From an uncultured Eubacteriales bacterium (lineage in GTDB: Bacteria; Bacillota; Clostridia; Christensenellales; Aristaeellaceae): 48,567 bases of DNA. Below the pieces are notes generated by a model that worked only from the letters and a program-made list of their open reading frames with translations, had not been told where the DNA came from and made no database searches. The translations under genes were made by a program, and so were the position numbers. The stretch lies in NCBI GenBank assembly GCA_902765305.1, contig CACWZI010000007.1:1-48567 (forward strand), read 5' to 3'. How positions within the stretch are numbered: the stretch's first letter is position 1; each line of letters starts with the position of its first letter. This document shows, piece after piece, positions 14,340 to 21,737 of this stretch.

Positions 14340-16597
14340 CTGGAGCCCTCCAGCCTTCTGTAATACCCCTCCAGCTTCTCCTCGCAAATCCCCCTGATCT
14401 CCGTCTTTTCCTCTTCTGTCAGCCGCTTCCACACGCTATTGTCCACCTCAACGATGCCGAGGGTCTTGGTATGCCGCATCATCTGCATGTCCTCGAAGCG
14501 CTTGAAGGGATTGGCCAGGATATTCCGCTCGATCTCCTTGTCGGCCACATCCTCGCGGCAATAGAGGCTGTTGGGCTTTTCAACGACCAGGCCCCGGCTG
14601 CGGCGGTCGGCATAGAAGCTGCGAAAGAACTGGACGAGGTCGGTCAGCTTCATCCGGCCCTTCCCGTCCGCGCAGGCCAGCACGGCCAGCATCAGTACGG
14701 GCTTGTAGGAGTAACTCATGTCCATGCGCCGCACCATGTCCATGAACATGGCCTTGCGGTTGGAATCGTCGATCAGCGTCCAGCCATACTTCGCGGCGGC
14801 GGCCTCCAGCGTCTCCTCCTTAAAATACTTGAAGGTCCGGTGCTCGCTCATGGGCACCACCAGGTCCGGCAGGATCATGCCCTCGCGGACGTAGCGCTCG
14901 ACGGTCTCGCTCTGCACGTCCACGCGCCGCACGAACTCCATCTGCGACAGCATTCCGGCGGCCTCCTCCTGCCAGTTGAACAGGTCGACCAGCTCGTAAT
15001 CCGTGGCGTCCACGGGATAATCCACCAGCGCGTCCGGGCGCTCGCCCTTGGCGTACAGATTCTCCTCCGCCGCCTTCTGCGCCATCGGCGCGGCCACCAG
15101 TCCGCCGGCGTGGTAGTCCTTCAGCCGGAACAGCCGGTGCAGCGAATAGGGCATGTTGTACTGGCTGGCGTTGTCCACGAAGTCGAACACCATCAGGCTG
15201 TCCTTGCCGTCGGCCAGGCGCATGCCGCGCCCCAGCTGCTGGGTGTACAGCACCTTCGACATCGTGGGCCGCGCCATGAACAGCACCTCGGTCTCCGGGC
15301 AGTCCCAGCCCTCGTTCAACAGGTCGCAGGCGCACAGCACCAGCAGCTTCTTTTGGGTGAAGCGCTGGGTGGCCTCGTTGCGCTCGGCCAGCTTCATGCT
15401 GCCGGACACCGCCAGCGCCGGCACGCCGCGCTCGTTCAGCAGTGCCGCGATCTGTTCAGCGTGCCTGATGGACGCGCAGAAGATGACCGTCCGCTTGTCG
15501 CGCACAAACTCCAGCCAGGTGTCCACGATCAGCTGGTTGCGCTCCGGCACGAAGATCTTGCTCTCCAGGTCGCGGATGTTGTACTGCACGCTGTTGAAGC
15601 GCACCTTGGTCAGGTCGATATTGGTGTGTATGCGAATGCAGCGCACTGGCACCAGCTCACCGATTTCCACAGCAGTCTGGATGTCCAAGCGGTGCGCTGT
15701 ATTTTTGAATATTTCCAATATATCCTGATCATCGGCGCGCTCCGGCGTGGCGGTCAGGCCCAGGGTAAAGCGCGGCGTGAAGTAAGCAAGCACCTTCTGA
15801 TAGGTCTCGGCGGCGGCGTGATGGGCTTCGTCGATGATGAGATAGTCGAAGGCGTCCGGCAGGAAGCTGTCCAGGTTCAGCGCCACGCTCTGCACGCTGG
15901 CGCAGATCACCTGGGTGTCGGTCTCCTTGTGGTTCTCCACATACAGCCCCAGCGACGCCTCCGGCCAGAGCTCACGGAAGGTGTCGGCGGCCTGGGTGAT
16001 CAGGTCCTTGGTGTGAGCGATGTAAAGCGTCCGCCCGCCCATGCGCTTCGCGTCGCTGACGGCGGTCACGGTCTTGCCAGTGCCAGTGGCATGGTGGATC
16101 AGCGCGATGGTCTCCTTCGCCTCGCGCATCTTCGCCAGCGCGTCCAGCGCTTCCTGTTGATGCTCCTTCAGCTGGAAAGTGCGGCCCCGCTGGGTCGGCA
16201 GGTAGTCCGCGATGGCGCGGAACTGCGGCTGGCTACCCAGAAATATGCGCAGCTCGTCCTTCACGCGCTCCGGCTGCTCATGCATGATCCGCACCGGCCA
16301 GCGGTACACCGCCCAGCCCATGTGGATCATGCTGTTCTGCTTGGTCAGGTCGTCGTAGTGCTTCACCTGTGACACGTGCCCCGGCAGGTGGCTGGCGTCG
16401 TCGTCAATTTCAATGGCCACGCGCCGCCCGCCGTTCTCCAGCAGGAAATCCGCAAACCGGCTGCCCTGATAGATGTCGAAAAAGGGGTACTGCGAATACA
16501 GAAACCCCGTCTTCTCCGCCCCGAAAACGTCCTCGAACAGGGAGATGAACAGGTTTTCGGCGGATGAGCCGGACGCCGCGCGCATTGTGGTAGACAT
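14336..16597 (-). CDS. PD-(D/E)XK nuclease-SF2 helicase fusion
   Basis: The 753-residue product begins with a restriction-endonuclease-like domain: SSAENLFISLFEDVFGAEKT, then SRFADFLLENGGRRVAIEID with the Asp and Glu-x-Asp of a PD-(D/E)XK site. A type III restriction-like SF2 helicase follows: Walker A HATGTGKT (about residue 175), DEAHHAA, LTATPERAD and motif VI TQQLGRGMRLADG. The C-terminal 250 residues are not assignable beyond helical content. ATG 16597 with GAGAGGC upstream is chosen over the in-frame start at 16729, which would overlap the LRR remnant. The stop overlaps the SANT gene start by four bases. The combination suggests ATP-driven DNA translocation coupled to cleavage. Confidence 0.88.
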   Translation of the reverse strand: MSTTMRAASGSSAENLFISLFEDVFGAEKTGFLYSQYPFFDIYQGSRFADFLLENGGRRVAIEIDDDASHLPGHVSQVKHYDDLTKQNSMIHMGWAVYRWPVRIMHEQPERVKDELRIFLGSQPQFRAIADYLPTQRGRTFQLKEHQQEALDALAKMREAKETIALIHHATGTGKTVTAVSDAKRMGGRTLYIAHTKDLITQAADTFRELWPEASLGLYVENHKETDTQVICASVQSVALNLDSFLPDAFDYLIIDEAHHAAAETYQKVLAYFTPRFTLGLTATPERADDQDILEIFKNTAHRLDIQTAVEIGELVPVRCIRIHTNIDLTKVRFNSVQYNIRDLESKIFVPERNQLIVDTWLEFVRDKRTVIFCASIRHAEQIAALLNERGVPALAVSGSMKLAERNEATQRFTQKKLLVLCACDLLNEGWDCPETEVLFMARPTMSKVLYTQQLGRGMRLADGKDSLMVFDFVDNASQYNMPYSLHRLFRLKDYHAGGLVAAPMAQKAAEENLYAKGERPDALVDYPVDATDYELVDLFNWQEEAAGMLSQMEFVRRVDVQSETVERYVREGMILPDLVVPMSEHRTFKYFKEETLEAAAAKYGWTLIDDSNRKAMFMDMVRRMDMSYSYKPVLMLAVLACADGKGRMKLTDLVQFFRSFYADRRSRGLVVEKPNSLYCREDVADKEIERNILANPFKRFEDMQMMRHTKTLGIVEVDNSVWKRLTEEEKTEIRGICEEKLEGYYRRLEGSR

Positions 16598-16608
16598 GGG
16601 AAAGCCTC

Positions 16609-16950
16609 TCAATCGTCGGTAATGACTTCCGTCAGCAGTATACTTATCAGCGAGTCGCAGTTCATGAACGCTTCTTTGCCGATGCTGATGACCGTACTGG
16701 GAATATCGACATGCCTGAGCCGGCTGCACCCGAAGAACGTGCCCGGTTCGATTCGCGTGACTCCTTCCGGGATCGAGATCGACCTGAGCCTGTCACACAG
16801 GAAGAAGGCATACTCACCCAGCTCCCTGAGCCCTCCGGGCAGCTTCGCCGATTCCAACGACTCACAGCCCTCAAAGGCTCGCTCACCGATATGCGTGACG
16901 CCATCCGGGATGGACAGCTCGGTCAGGTTCCTGCAATAGGCCAGCGCTTA
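16609..16950 (-). pseudogene. Leucine-rich repeat (BspA-like, LRR_5) remnant
   Basis: The frame from a TAA at about 16950 to the stop at 16609 is made of LRR_5 units: LTELSIPDGVTHIGERAFEG, LPGGLRELGEYAFF, ISIPEGVTRIEPGTFFG and VDIPSTVISIGKEAFMNC. Such repeats usually belong to large surface or secreted proteins. There is no good start codon, and the frame opens only where the preceding gene ends, so the 5' part has been lost. It is wedged between an unknown gene and the nuclease-helicase. Confidence 0.7.
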
Positions 16951-17396
16951 GGTTTCGATCCGCTGTACGCTGTCGGGATCGTCAATAGCTCAAGCGGCGG
17001 CGCTTCGTAGTCTTCATCCTCCAGGAGCATGCGCTCCCAGCCCCTTTCATCGACAAACGCGAATTTCCCGATGGCTACGTCTCCCCGGGCGGTCGTGTTC
17101 GCGTATTCACAATAGTCCTCCGGATGGTCGGGGCTCCGGAAGCGCATGATGACCGCGCCGCGATTCTTGAGCAGAGCAGCACATTCACGCAAACAATCCT
17201 CCCATCCGCCGGGGTCAGTCGTCGGCCCTGTGCCGGTATCACAGATATACCAGGTCCGGGTCAGGGGCAGGATTGGATGGGGCTCTACGGTCTCCCATAC
17301 GAAAAACGCGTCCGTTTCACGGGAGAGGATCGCTACCGTTTTCTCCATCAATTCCTGGTTGTCCGTGATGATATAGATGTTCGCATTGATCTCCAT
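16923..17396 (-). CDS. Hypothetical 157-residue protein
   Basis: The protein begins EINANIYIITDNQELMEKTV and ends SKPKRWPIAGT. The alternation of short strands and helices suggests a small alpha/beta fold, but I recognise no family. A segment rich in acidic and aromatic residues (ERMLLEDEDYEAPPLELL) lies near the end. ATG 17396 has GGAGGCGG at a good distance. Its C-terminus runs into the break point of the LRR remnant (they overlap by 28 bases in different frames), so the last residues may not be native. It lies 27 bases after the DUF2779-like C-terminal gene. Confidence 0.5.
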   Translation of the reverse strand: MEINANIYIITDNQELMEKTVAILSRETDAFFVWETVEPHPILPLTRTWYICDTGTGPTTDPGGWEDCLRECAALLKNRGAVIMRFRSPDHPEDYCEYANTTARGDVAIGKFAFVDERGWERMLLEDEDYEAPPLELLTIPTAYSGSKPKRWPIAGT

Positions 17397-17423
17397 GTGA
17401 CCGCCTCCAATCCAGCGGGTTGT

Positions 17424-17861
17424 TCAGGAATTGCTGCCAATCGCTTCTGTCAGCCTCTCCCACACCCTGACCATGGCCAGCGTGTCCAGCCCGCAGTATT
17501 TCAGCAGGTTGCTCCTGCACTCTGCTTGTTCTTCCGAAGTCATTTTTTCCATTCGCTCAAACGTTGCGGAAGCCTCCGTACCGTTGTGCACGCCCTCCAG
17601 ATTGTGGTAGTCCAGCTCCGGATCATCCGGGAACAGCGCGGGTAGCACATATTTGATGGAGTAGGAATCCTGCATGGCCCGGCAATAATAGTGCCTCTTC
17701 TGAAACGGCACCATCAGATCCACAATGTGGTCGTAGATGTTCATCAGATGGTCGGCCAGGTCGGGATACAGCTCCGCCAGTCTTCTTATCCGTCCTTTCT
17801 CGAAGGACATGTTGTAGGCCAGCGTGCAGACGTCCTTTAATCGACATCTGATCCTGATCAT
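17424..17861 (-). CDS. C-terminal half of a DUF2779-type protein
   Basis: The 145-residue product contains CTLAYNMSFEKGRIRRLAEL, PFQKRHYYCRAMQDSYSIKY VLPALFP, LDYHNLEGVHNGTEASATF and LLKYCGLDTLAMVRVWERL, the hallmark end of DUF2779 proteins, where it forms an RNase H/DEDD-exonuclease-like domain. The nuclease-like N-terminal half of such a protein is encoded 8.3 kb away at 8408-9082. ATG 17861 has AAAGGA nine bases upstream; a TTG at 17882 overlaps the exonuclease stop. Since the first residues (IRIRCRLKDV) are not family-like, this seems a truncation given a new start rather than a designed single-domain gene. Confidence 0.7.
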   Translation of the reverse strand: MIRIRCRLKDVCTLAYNMSFEKGRIRRLAELYPDLADHLMNIYDHIVDLMVPFQKRHYYCRAMQDSYSIKYVLPALFPDDPELDYHNLEGVHNGTEASATFERMEKMTSEEQAECRSNLLKYCGLDTLAMVRVWERLTEAIGSNS

Positions 17862-17878
17862 TGTACCATTTCCTTTGA

Positions 17879-18409
17879 TCAAACCAGCCTGTACTTCCGG
17901 ATGAACGGCCTCACGTCCGCCCCGGCCTTCAGATACCTCAGCAGTATCTCCGCGCAGGCGCGGCTGTCGCTGTCGGCCTGATGGTGGTCAAGGCAGATGC
18001 CATAGTAATCACACATGGCGTCCAGGCCATGACTCCTCCCCGGCAGGAGGCGCCTCCCCATCTGGACTGTGCACAGATAGGACGCCGTCGACTGCCAGTC
18101 GATCCCATAGGCCTGCAGGCACTTCTTCAGCACGGACATATCGAAGGGCGCGTTATGGGCAACCAGTATGCCGCTGCCCATGATGGGTTCGATTTGATCC
18201 CACAGCTCCGCGAAGGTAGGCGCGTTCGCCACAGCGGCCTCGTCTATCCCGGTCAGCTGTGTATTGAACCAGTCAAAGCCCGTCTCCGGGTTAACCAGGG
18301 AATAGAAGTTGTGAACGATCTCCCCGTCCTCGACCACCGCAATGCCAATCGCGCTGATGCGGTCATTATACCGGTTCGGTGTCTCAACGTCAAACGCTAT
18401 GTAACGCAT
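17879..18409 (-). CDS. DnaQ-like DEDDh 3'-5' exonuclease
   Basis: The 176-residue protein has the complete DEDDh set: Asp and Glu in AFDVETPN, Asp in HNAPFDMSVL, and His-x4-Asp in HHQADSDSRA. The domain resembles the epsilon-type exonuclease of DNA polymerase III/PolC and would remove nucleotides from single-stranded DNA or RNA 3' ends. It stands without a polymerase. The start overlaps the end of the ADP-ribosylglycohydrolase gene by 20 bases, so the two are translationally linked. Length is normal for stand-alone members. Confidence 0.88.
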   Translation of the reverse strand: MRYIAFDVETPNRYNDRISAIGIAVVEDGEIVHNFYSLVNPETGFDWFNTQLTGIDEAAVANAPTFAELWDQIEPIMGSGILVAHNAPFDMSVLKKCLQAYGIDWQSTASYLCTVQMGRRLLPGRSHGLDAMCDYYGICLDHHQADSDSRACAEILLRYLKAGADVRPFIRKYRLV

Positions 18410-19340
18410 GCTCTGTTTCCTCGATCAGTTTCTCGACCCATTCCCTGCGCTGCAATGTCTCGGTCCACGCCTCGGGCATGGCCTGATAATACAAGCCGGC
18501 CAGTCCACCGGCAATGGCCCCCACGGTATCCGTGTCGTCCCCCAGGTTGACCGCTTTCAGCAATGCGTTCTCAAAGCTGTCGGTCGTCGCCAGCGACCAC
18601 ACCGCCGCCTCGAGCGCGTCCACCACGTAGCCGGTGCTGCGGATCGAATCCTCCCCCAGTCCTGCAAAGCGCTCCAAATCCCTCAGCCGGTCATAGTGCG
18701 CCAGCTCTTCACGGTCTGCAAGATGTTCTTCATAGAAGGTAAAGCCATCCTCCAGCCCCTTCTGTAGGTTCTCCAATAACGAACCACCATGGGATACGAT
18801 GGCCGTCGCCATGAAGTGGTACAAGCCACAGGCGATCTTGGCCCTGATGTGCCCGTGGGTGAGTCCGCCAACCCTGTGGATGATATCGACAGCCTCATCA
18901 TCTGGGATATTTTTCTCGATGCAATACAGCACCGCCGGCATAATTCTCATCAGGCTGCCATTGCCATTGTTGTTCTCGGCAGCGCTTCCCGCTTCATGCG
19001 GCTTGTGGTCACGCTTGTATTTCCGAATCGCATTGATCGTGCCCCGCCCGATGTCATAGGCATAGCCATAGGGCGTGAACGCGCCGTCATCCAGCCACTT
19101 CACGAAGTTATCCATGATGTCGGCGCAGTCGATCCCGCCGTTGCGCTTTATGCTCTCCAGCAGCGCAAGGGTCAGGGAGGAATCATCCGTCCAGGAGCCC
19201 GCAGGCAGGTTGAAGGTGCCAAAGCCCCGCATGCCCGTAACGGGATGCCTGGCCACTTCGGCCCGGGATTCAAACTGCACCGGGCATCCGAGGGCGTCGC
19301 CAACCACGACGCCCATGATACCGTTTTTCCAAATGCTCAT
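18390..19340 (-). CDS. ADP-ribosylglycohydrolase family protein
   Basis: The 316-residue product shows all landmarks of the DraG/ARH family: GVVVGDALGCPVQFE at the start, GSWTDDSSLTLAL (acidic metal site), NNNGNGSLMRIMP, and the C-terminal NLGDDTDTVGAIAGGLAG carrying the second metal-binding acidic cluster. Members use two magnesium ions to remove ADP-ribose from arginine or other acceptors, or to hydrolyse related ADP-ribose compounds. ATG 19340 with GAGGTGAAG upstream is preferred over the start at 19478. A macro domain gene lies two genes upstream, so the strand carries two different ADP-ribose-handling activities. Confidence 0.92.
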   Translation of the reverse strand: MSIWKNGIMGVVVGDALGCPVQFESRAEVARHPVTGMRGFGTFNLPAGSWTDDSSLTLALLESIKRNGGIDCADIMDNFVKWLDDGAFTPYGYAYDIGRGTINAIRKYKRDHKPHEAGSAAENNNGNGSLMRIMPAVLYCIEKNIPDDEAVDIIHRVGGLTHGHIRAKIACGLYHFMATAIVSHGGSLLENLQKGLEDGFTFYEEHLADREELAHYDRLRDLERFAGLGEDSIRSTGYVVDALEAAVWSLATTDSFENALLKAVNLGDDTDTVGAIAGGLAGLYYQAMPEAWTETLQRREWVEKLIEETEHALHSV

Positions 19341-19402
19341 TTTCTTCACCTCGCGGAATAGGATACAACAGTCTGCCGCTTTCCGGGTCATATACACAGG
19401 AA

Positions 19403-20044
19403 TCACCTTGACCAGAAATCCGCTTCGATCTCGTCCTTCCAGTCCGCGCCAAGCGGCGCGTTGCAGCGCACCTGGCAAACTGCCTCGCTGACGACCTTGT
19501 AATTCAAGGTCTGGCCCCGGGAATCGCTGTGGAAGTTCACCGCGCGGTCCCGGCCTATGCCAAAGCGGGCGGCGGTCTCCACGGCGTCGATGTTGGCACC
19601 AAGGAAGAGAAACTCCCAGCCGAACTGCTCCTTTTCCTTCCGCACCATGGCCTTCACTTCATCGCTGCTGTAGCGATGGCTGGCGTTTTCCATGCCGTCG
19701 GTCGTGATGACAAAGACAGTGTGCTCCGGACGATCTTCCTCCCGGGCGTATTTGTGGACGTTGGCGATGTGGTGGATCGCGCCGCCGATGGCGTCGATCA
19801 GCGCGGTCCCACCGCCGACAAAGTACTGGCGATCCGTCATCGGCTCGACCTTCCGCACATCCACCCGGTCGTGGATAACCGTGCTGTTGTTGGAGAAAAG
19901 CACCGTGGATACGAGTGCCTCCCCCTCCGCCTGCTTCTGGCGCTCGATCATGCTGTTGAAGCCGCCGATGGTGTCGGCCTCCAGACCAGCCATGGAGCCG
20001 CTCTTGTCGAGAATGAACACCATTTCCGTCAGGTTCTTTTTCAT
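19403..20044 (-). CDS. von Willebrand factor A domain protein
   Basis: The 213-residue protein is essentially one VWA domain with an intact MIDAS metal site: DKSGSM near the start (FILDKSGSMAGLEADTIGGF), Thr in GGGTALIDAIGG, and Asp in ITTDGMENAS. No signal peptide is present, so it acts in the cytosol. Cytosolic VWA proteins usually organise multi-protein assemblies, often with AAA ATPases or TerD-type stress proteins. ATG 20044 has GGAGGGA upstream. It lies 62 bases before the ADP-ribosylglycohydrolase and 78 bases after the macro-domain gene. Confidence 0.88.
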   Translation of the reverse strand: MKKNLTEMVFILDKSGSMAGLEADTIGGFNSMIERQKQAEGEALVSTVLFSNNSTVIHDRVDVRKVEPMTDRQYFVGGGTALIDAIGGAIHHIANVHKYAREEDRPEHTVFVITTDGMENASHRYSSDEVKAMVRKEKEQFGWEFLFLGANIDAVETAARFGIGRDRAVNFHSDSRGQTLNYKVVSEAVCQVRCNAPLGADWKDEIEADFWSR

Positions 20045-20122
20045 GGATAATCCCTCCTGTCTGTTTGTTGGGTCCATTATACAGACAGGCGGGCGAGAAT
20101 AGGTCGCCTGTGAAGCGACCTT

Positions 20123-21166
20123 TTATTTGGTGCAGTTCCCCAGCAGCGGCTGGTCGAAGTCGAACAGGACCTCATTGATCTCATAGATGTTGTATCGTTT
20201 GTTTTTGATAAAATACTCCACAATGATATCGAGCTTGCTGCTGTGGGAAATGGCGAAGCCGGCCTTGCGTAGCAGCGCGGAGGTTTCCTCCAGCGACAGC
20301 TCCAGCGCGATGGCCAAGGCAAAGGCGGTCGGTTTGCTGGGCCTGTACGCCGGATTGGAGCCGATTTTTGAGAACAGCCGCTTGTCGATATTGGCTTTGT
20401 TGTAGCATTGAGCGTCTGTCATGCCCTTTTCATCGATCAGGCGCAGAAGCGCTTCGGAGAAGCCTTCATCGGCTTCTTCGAACACCTTGGACCAGTCGGG
20501 TTTTGGGCTGCCAGTGATAATTGGCGCCTCGGACGGGAATGCCGAACCGAATAAATCCGCCTCATAGCTCTGCGCCGCTGCTTCATCCACCTGCCACAGC
20601 TCGCGCCTGCGTGCTTCTGTATTCCTGTGGTAGTGGCTGGCGGCATAGACGTCGTCGATATATTCCTGAACGTCGCTGAACAGCTTCCGGCTCGTAAGGT
20701 ATTCCGTGCGGCCAAAGACCACCAGGTAGATGAGCATGTCGTTTTCAAAGAGGAATTTTGAACTCACATCCAGCGCAACCGCCATCGCCTCATCCTTCGG
20801 ATACCCAAAGGTGCCTGCGGAGATCAGGGGAAAGGCGACGCTGCGACAATCGTGGGCCTTGGCAAGCGCGAGGCACTTTTGATAGCAGGACGTCAGCAGG
20901 GCCTTCTCTCCCCCCTGCCCGCCGTGCCAGACCGGACCCACCGTGTGAATGACATACCTGGCCGGTAGGTTATATCCTTCTGTGATGATCGCATCACCCG
21001 TTCCACAGCCGCCGATGGCGTGACACGCCTTGGCAAGCTCAGGGCCAGCGGCCTTATGAACGGCAGCATCCAGACCGCCGCCCGGAACCAGGCCGCGGTT
21101 CGTCGGATTGACAATCGCGTCAACCTGCATTTTGGTTATGTCGTTTCTGACGATTTCGAATGGCAT
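20123..21166 (-). CDS. Macro domain protein with a C-terminal HTH-like domain
   Basis: Residues 1 to about 170 are a macro domain: MPFEIVRNDITKMQVDAIVN with PTN, the GGGLDAAVHKAAG loop and the second ligand loop PLISAGTFGYP. It should bind or hydrolyse ADP-ribose derivatives. After a linker, residues from about 240 form a helical domain (EALLRLIDEKGMTDAQCYNK, KRLFSKIGSNPAYRPSKPTA, LSLEETSALLRKAGFAISHS) resembling a lambda-repressor-like HTH found fused to or near macro and TerD-type proteins. This suggests an ADP-ribose-sensing regulator or a targeting module. ATG 21166 with AGAGGT upstream is preferred to 21211. It is first in the minus-strand convoy. Confidence 0.88.
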   Translation of the reverse strand: MPFEIVRNDITKMQVDAIVNPTNRGLVPGGGLDAAVHKAAGPELAKACHAIGGCGTGDAIITEGYNLPARYVIHTVGPVWHGGQGGEKALLTSCYQKCLALAKAHDCRSVAFPLISAGTFGYPKDEAMAVALDVSSKFLFENDMLIYLVVFGRTEYLTSRKLFSDVQEYIDDVYAASHYHRNTEARRRELWQVDEAAAQSYEADLFGSAFPSEAPIITGSPKPDWSKVFEEADEGFSEALLRLIDEKGMTDAQCYNKANIDKRLFSKIGSNPAYRPSKPTAFALAIALELSLEETSALLRKAGFAISHSSKLDIIVEYFIKNKRYNIYEINEVLFDFDQPLLGNCTK

Positions 21167-21214
21167 GGTGGTACCTCTGAATGCACATAAGATTGGTATA
21201 TCATGATACAAATC

Positions 21215-21242
21215 ATTATATCACATATTCTTTATGAAGCAA
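21215..21242 (-). promoter_or_regulatory. Promoter of the macro-domain gene convoy
   Basis: TTGCTT (21242-21237), a 16-base spacer and TATAAT (21220-21215) lie 49 bases before ATG 21166. TATCATGATA, a perfect palindrome, lies just downstream near 21200-21209 and could be an operator. Confidence 0.65.
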
Positions 21243-21395
21243 AGCTTATCACCATATATAAATGCAAAACAACTTTTGAAGGGGTAAAAATTGGACTCGC
21301 AAAACAACGCCGCTGCAAGTGGTGATTTTTGGACACCCTCTTTGGTATACTGTACATGCAATCGGCAAGTACAGGCTATCATAGGGTGTATTTTA

Positions 21396-21521
21396 ATGGG
21401 AAAGAAGATTTACATCACCATCACGGGCACGGTTCACTACCTGGGAGACGCTTTCCTCAAGGAAGGCACACGCGTCACGCTGATCAAGGATCGGTTCATA
21501 TTGGAGACGGAAGGATATTAA
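21396..21521 (+). pseudogene. N-terminal fragment of a HIRAN-domain protein
   Basis: The 41-residue frame begins GKKIYITITGTVHYLGDAFL then KEGTRVTLIKD, the N-terminal strands of a HIRAN domain, a DNA-end-binding fold. The remainder (normally EPDNEYDxEAI...) is replaced by an unrelated tail that stops at 21521. The ribosome site is weak. It looks like a truncated gene left beside the SLOG locus. Confidence 0.5.
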
Positions 21522-21574
21522 TCGAACACCACATGTCAAAACAATGAAATCTCTCTGATTGGCCGCATTTCCTC

Positions 21575-21604
21575 TTGACAAGAACATTTGTTCGATATTA
21601 TAAT
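21575..21604 (+). promoter_or_regulatory. Promoter containing a LexA/DinR-type SOS box
   Basis: TTGACA (21575-21580) and TATAAT (21599-21604) have an 18-base spacer. Inside it lies GAACATTTGTTC (21582-21593), the GAAC-N4-GTTC core of the Firmicutes LexA site. A repressor bound there would cover the promoter, so the SLOG gene is predicted to be DNA-damage-inducible. Confidence 0.75.
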
Positions 21605-21618
21605 CATAGTACCAGCTG

Positions 21619-21690
21619 GCACCTACGAAAGAATGAAATTCAAGCGCAATGCTCTCATGAGCAAAAGACGCGTGATTCTTTCGTGGGTGC
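21619..21690 (+). ncRNA. Structured 5' leader of the SLOG gene
   Basis: A continuous 16-pair stem (21619-21634 with 21675-21690, one G-U pair) encloses 40 bases that contain an inner hairpin (TGCTC/GAGCA, 21650-21663). It starts about 8 bases after the predicted transcription start and ends 48 bases before ATG 21738. No T-run follows, so it is not a simple terminator. It does not match a riboswitch I can name. Confidence 0.5.
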
Positions 21691-21737
21691 ATTTCCTTTG
21701 AACCAACCAACACACTGATAATCGTGGGGAGGTCACT

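Noticed and set aside
14471-16372. Plus-strand open frame of 633 codons
   Set aside because: It is the antisense shadow of the nuclease-helicase gene, with the same composition bias and no recognisable domains.
20044-20123. Tellurite-resistance (Ter) operon
   Set aside because: VWA and an HTH of the kind seen near Ter genes are present, but no TerD, TerC or TerB-type protein was found.
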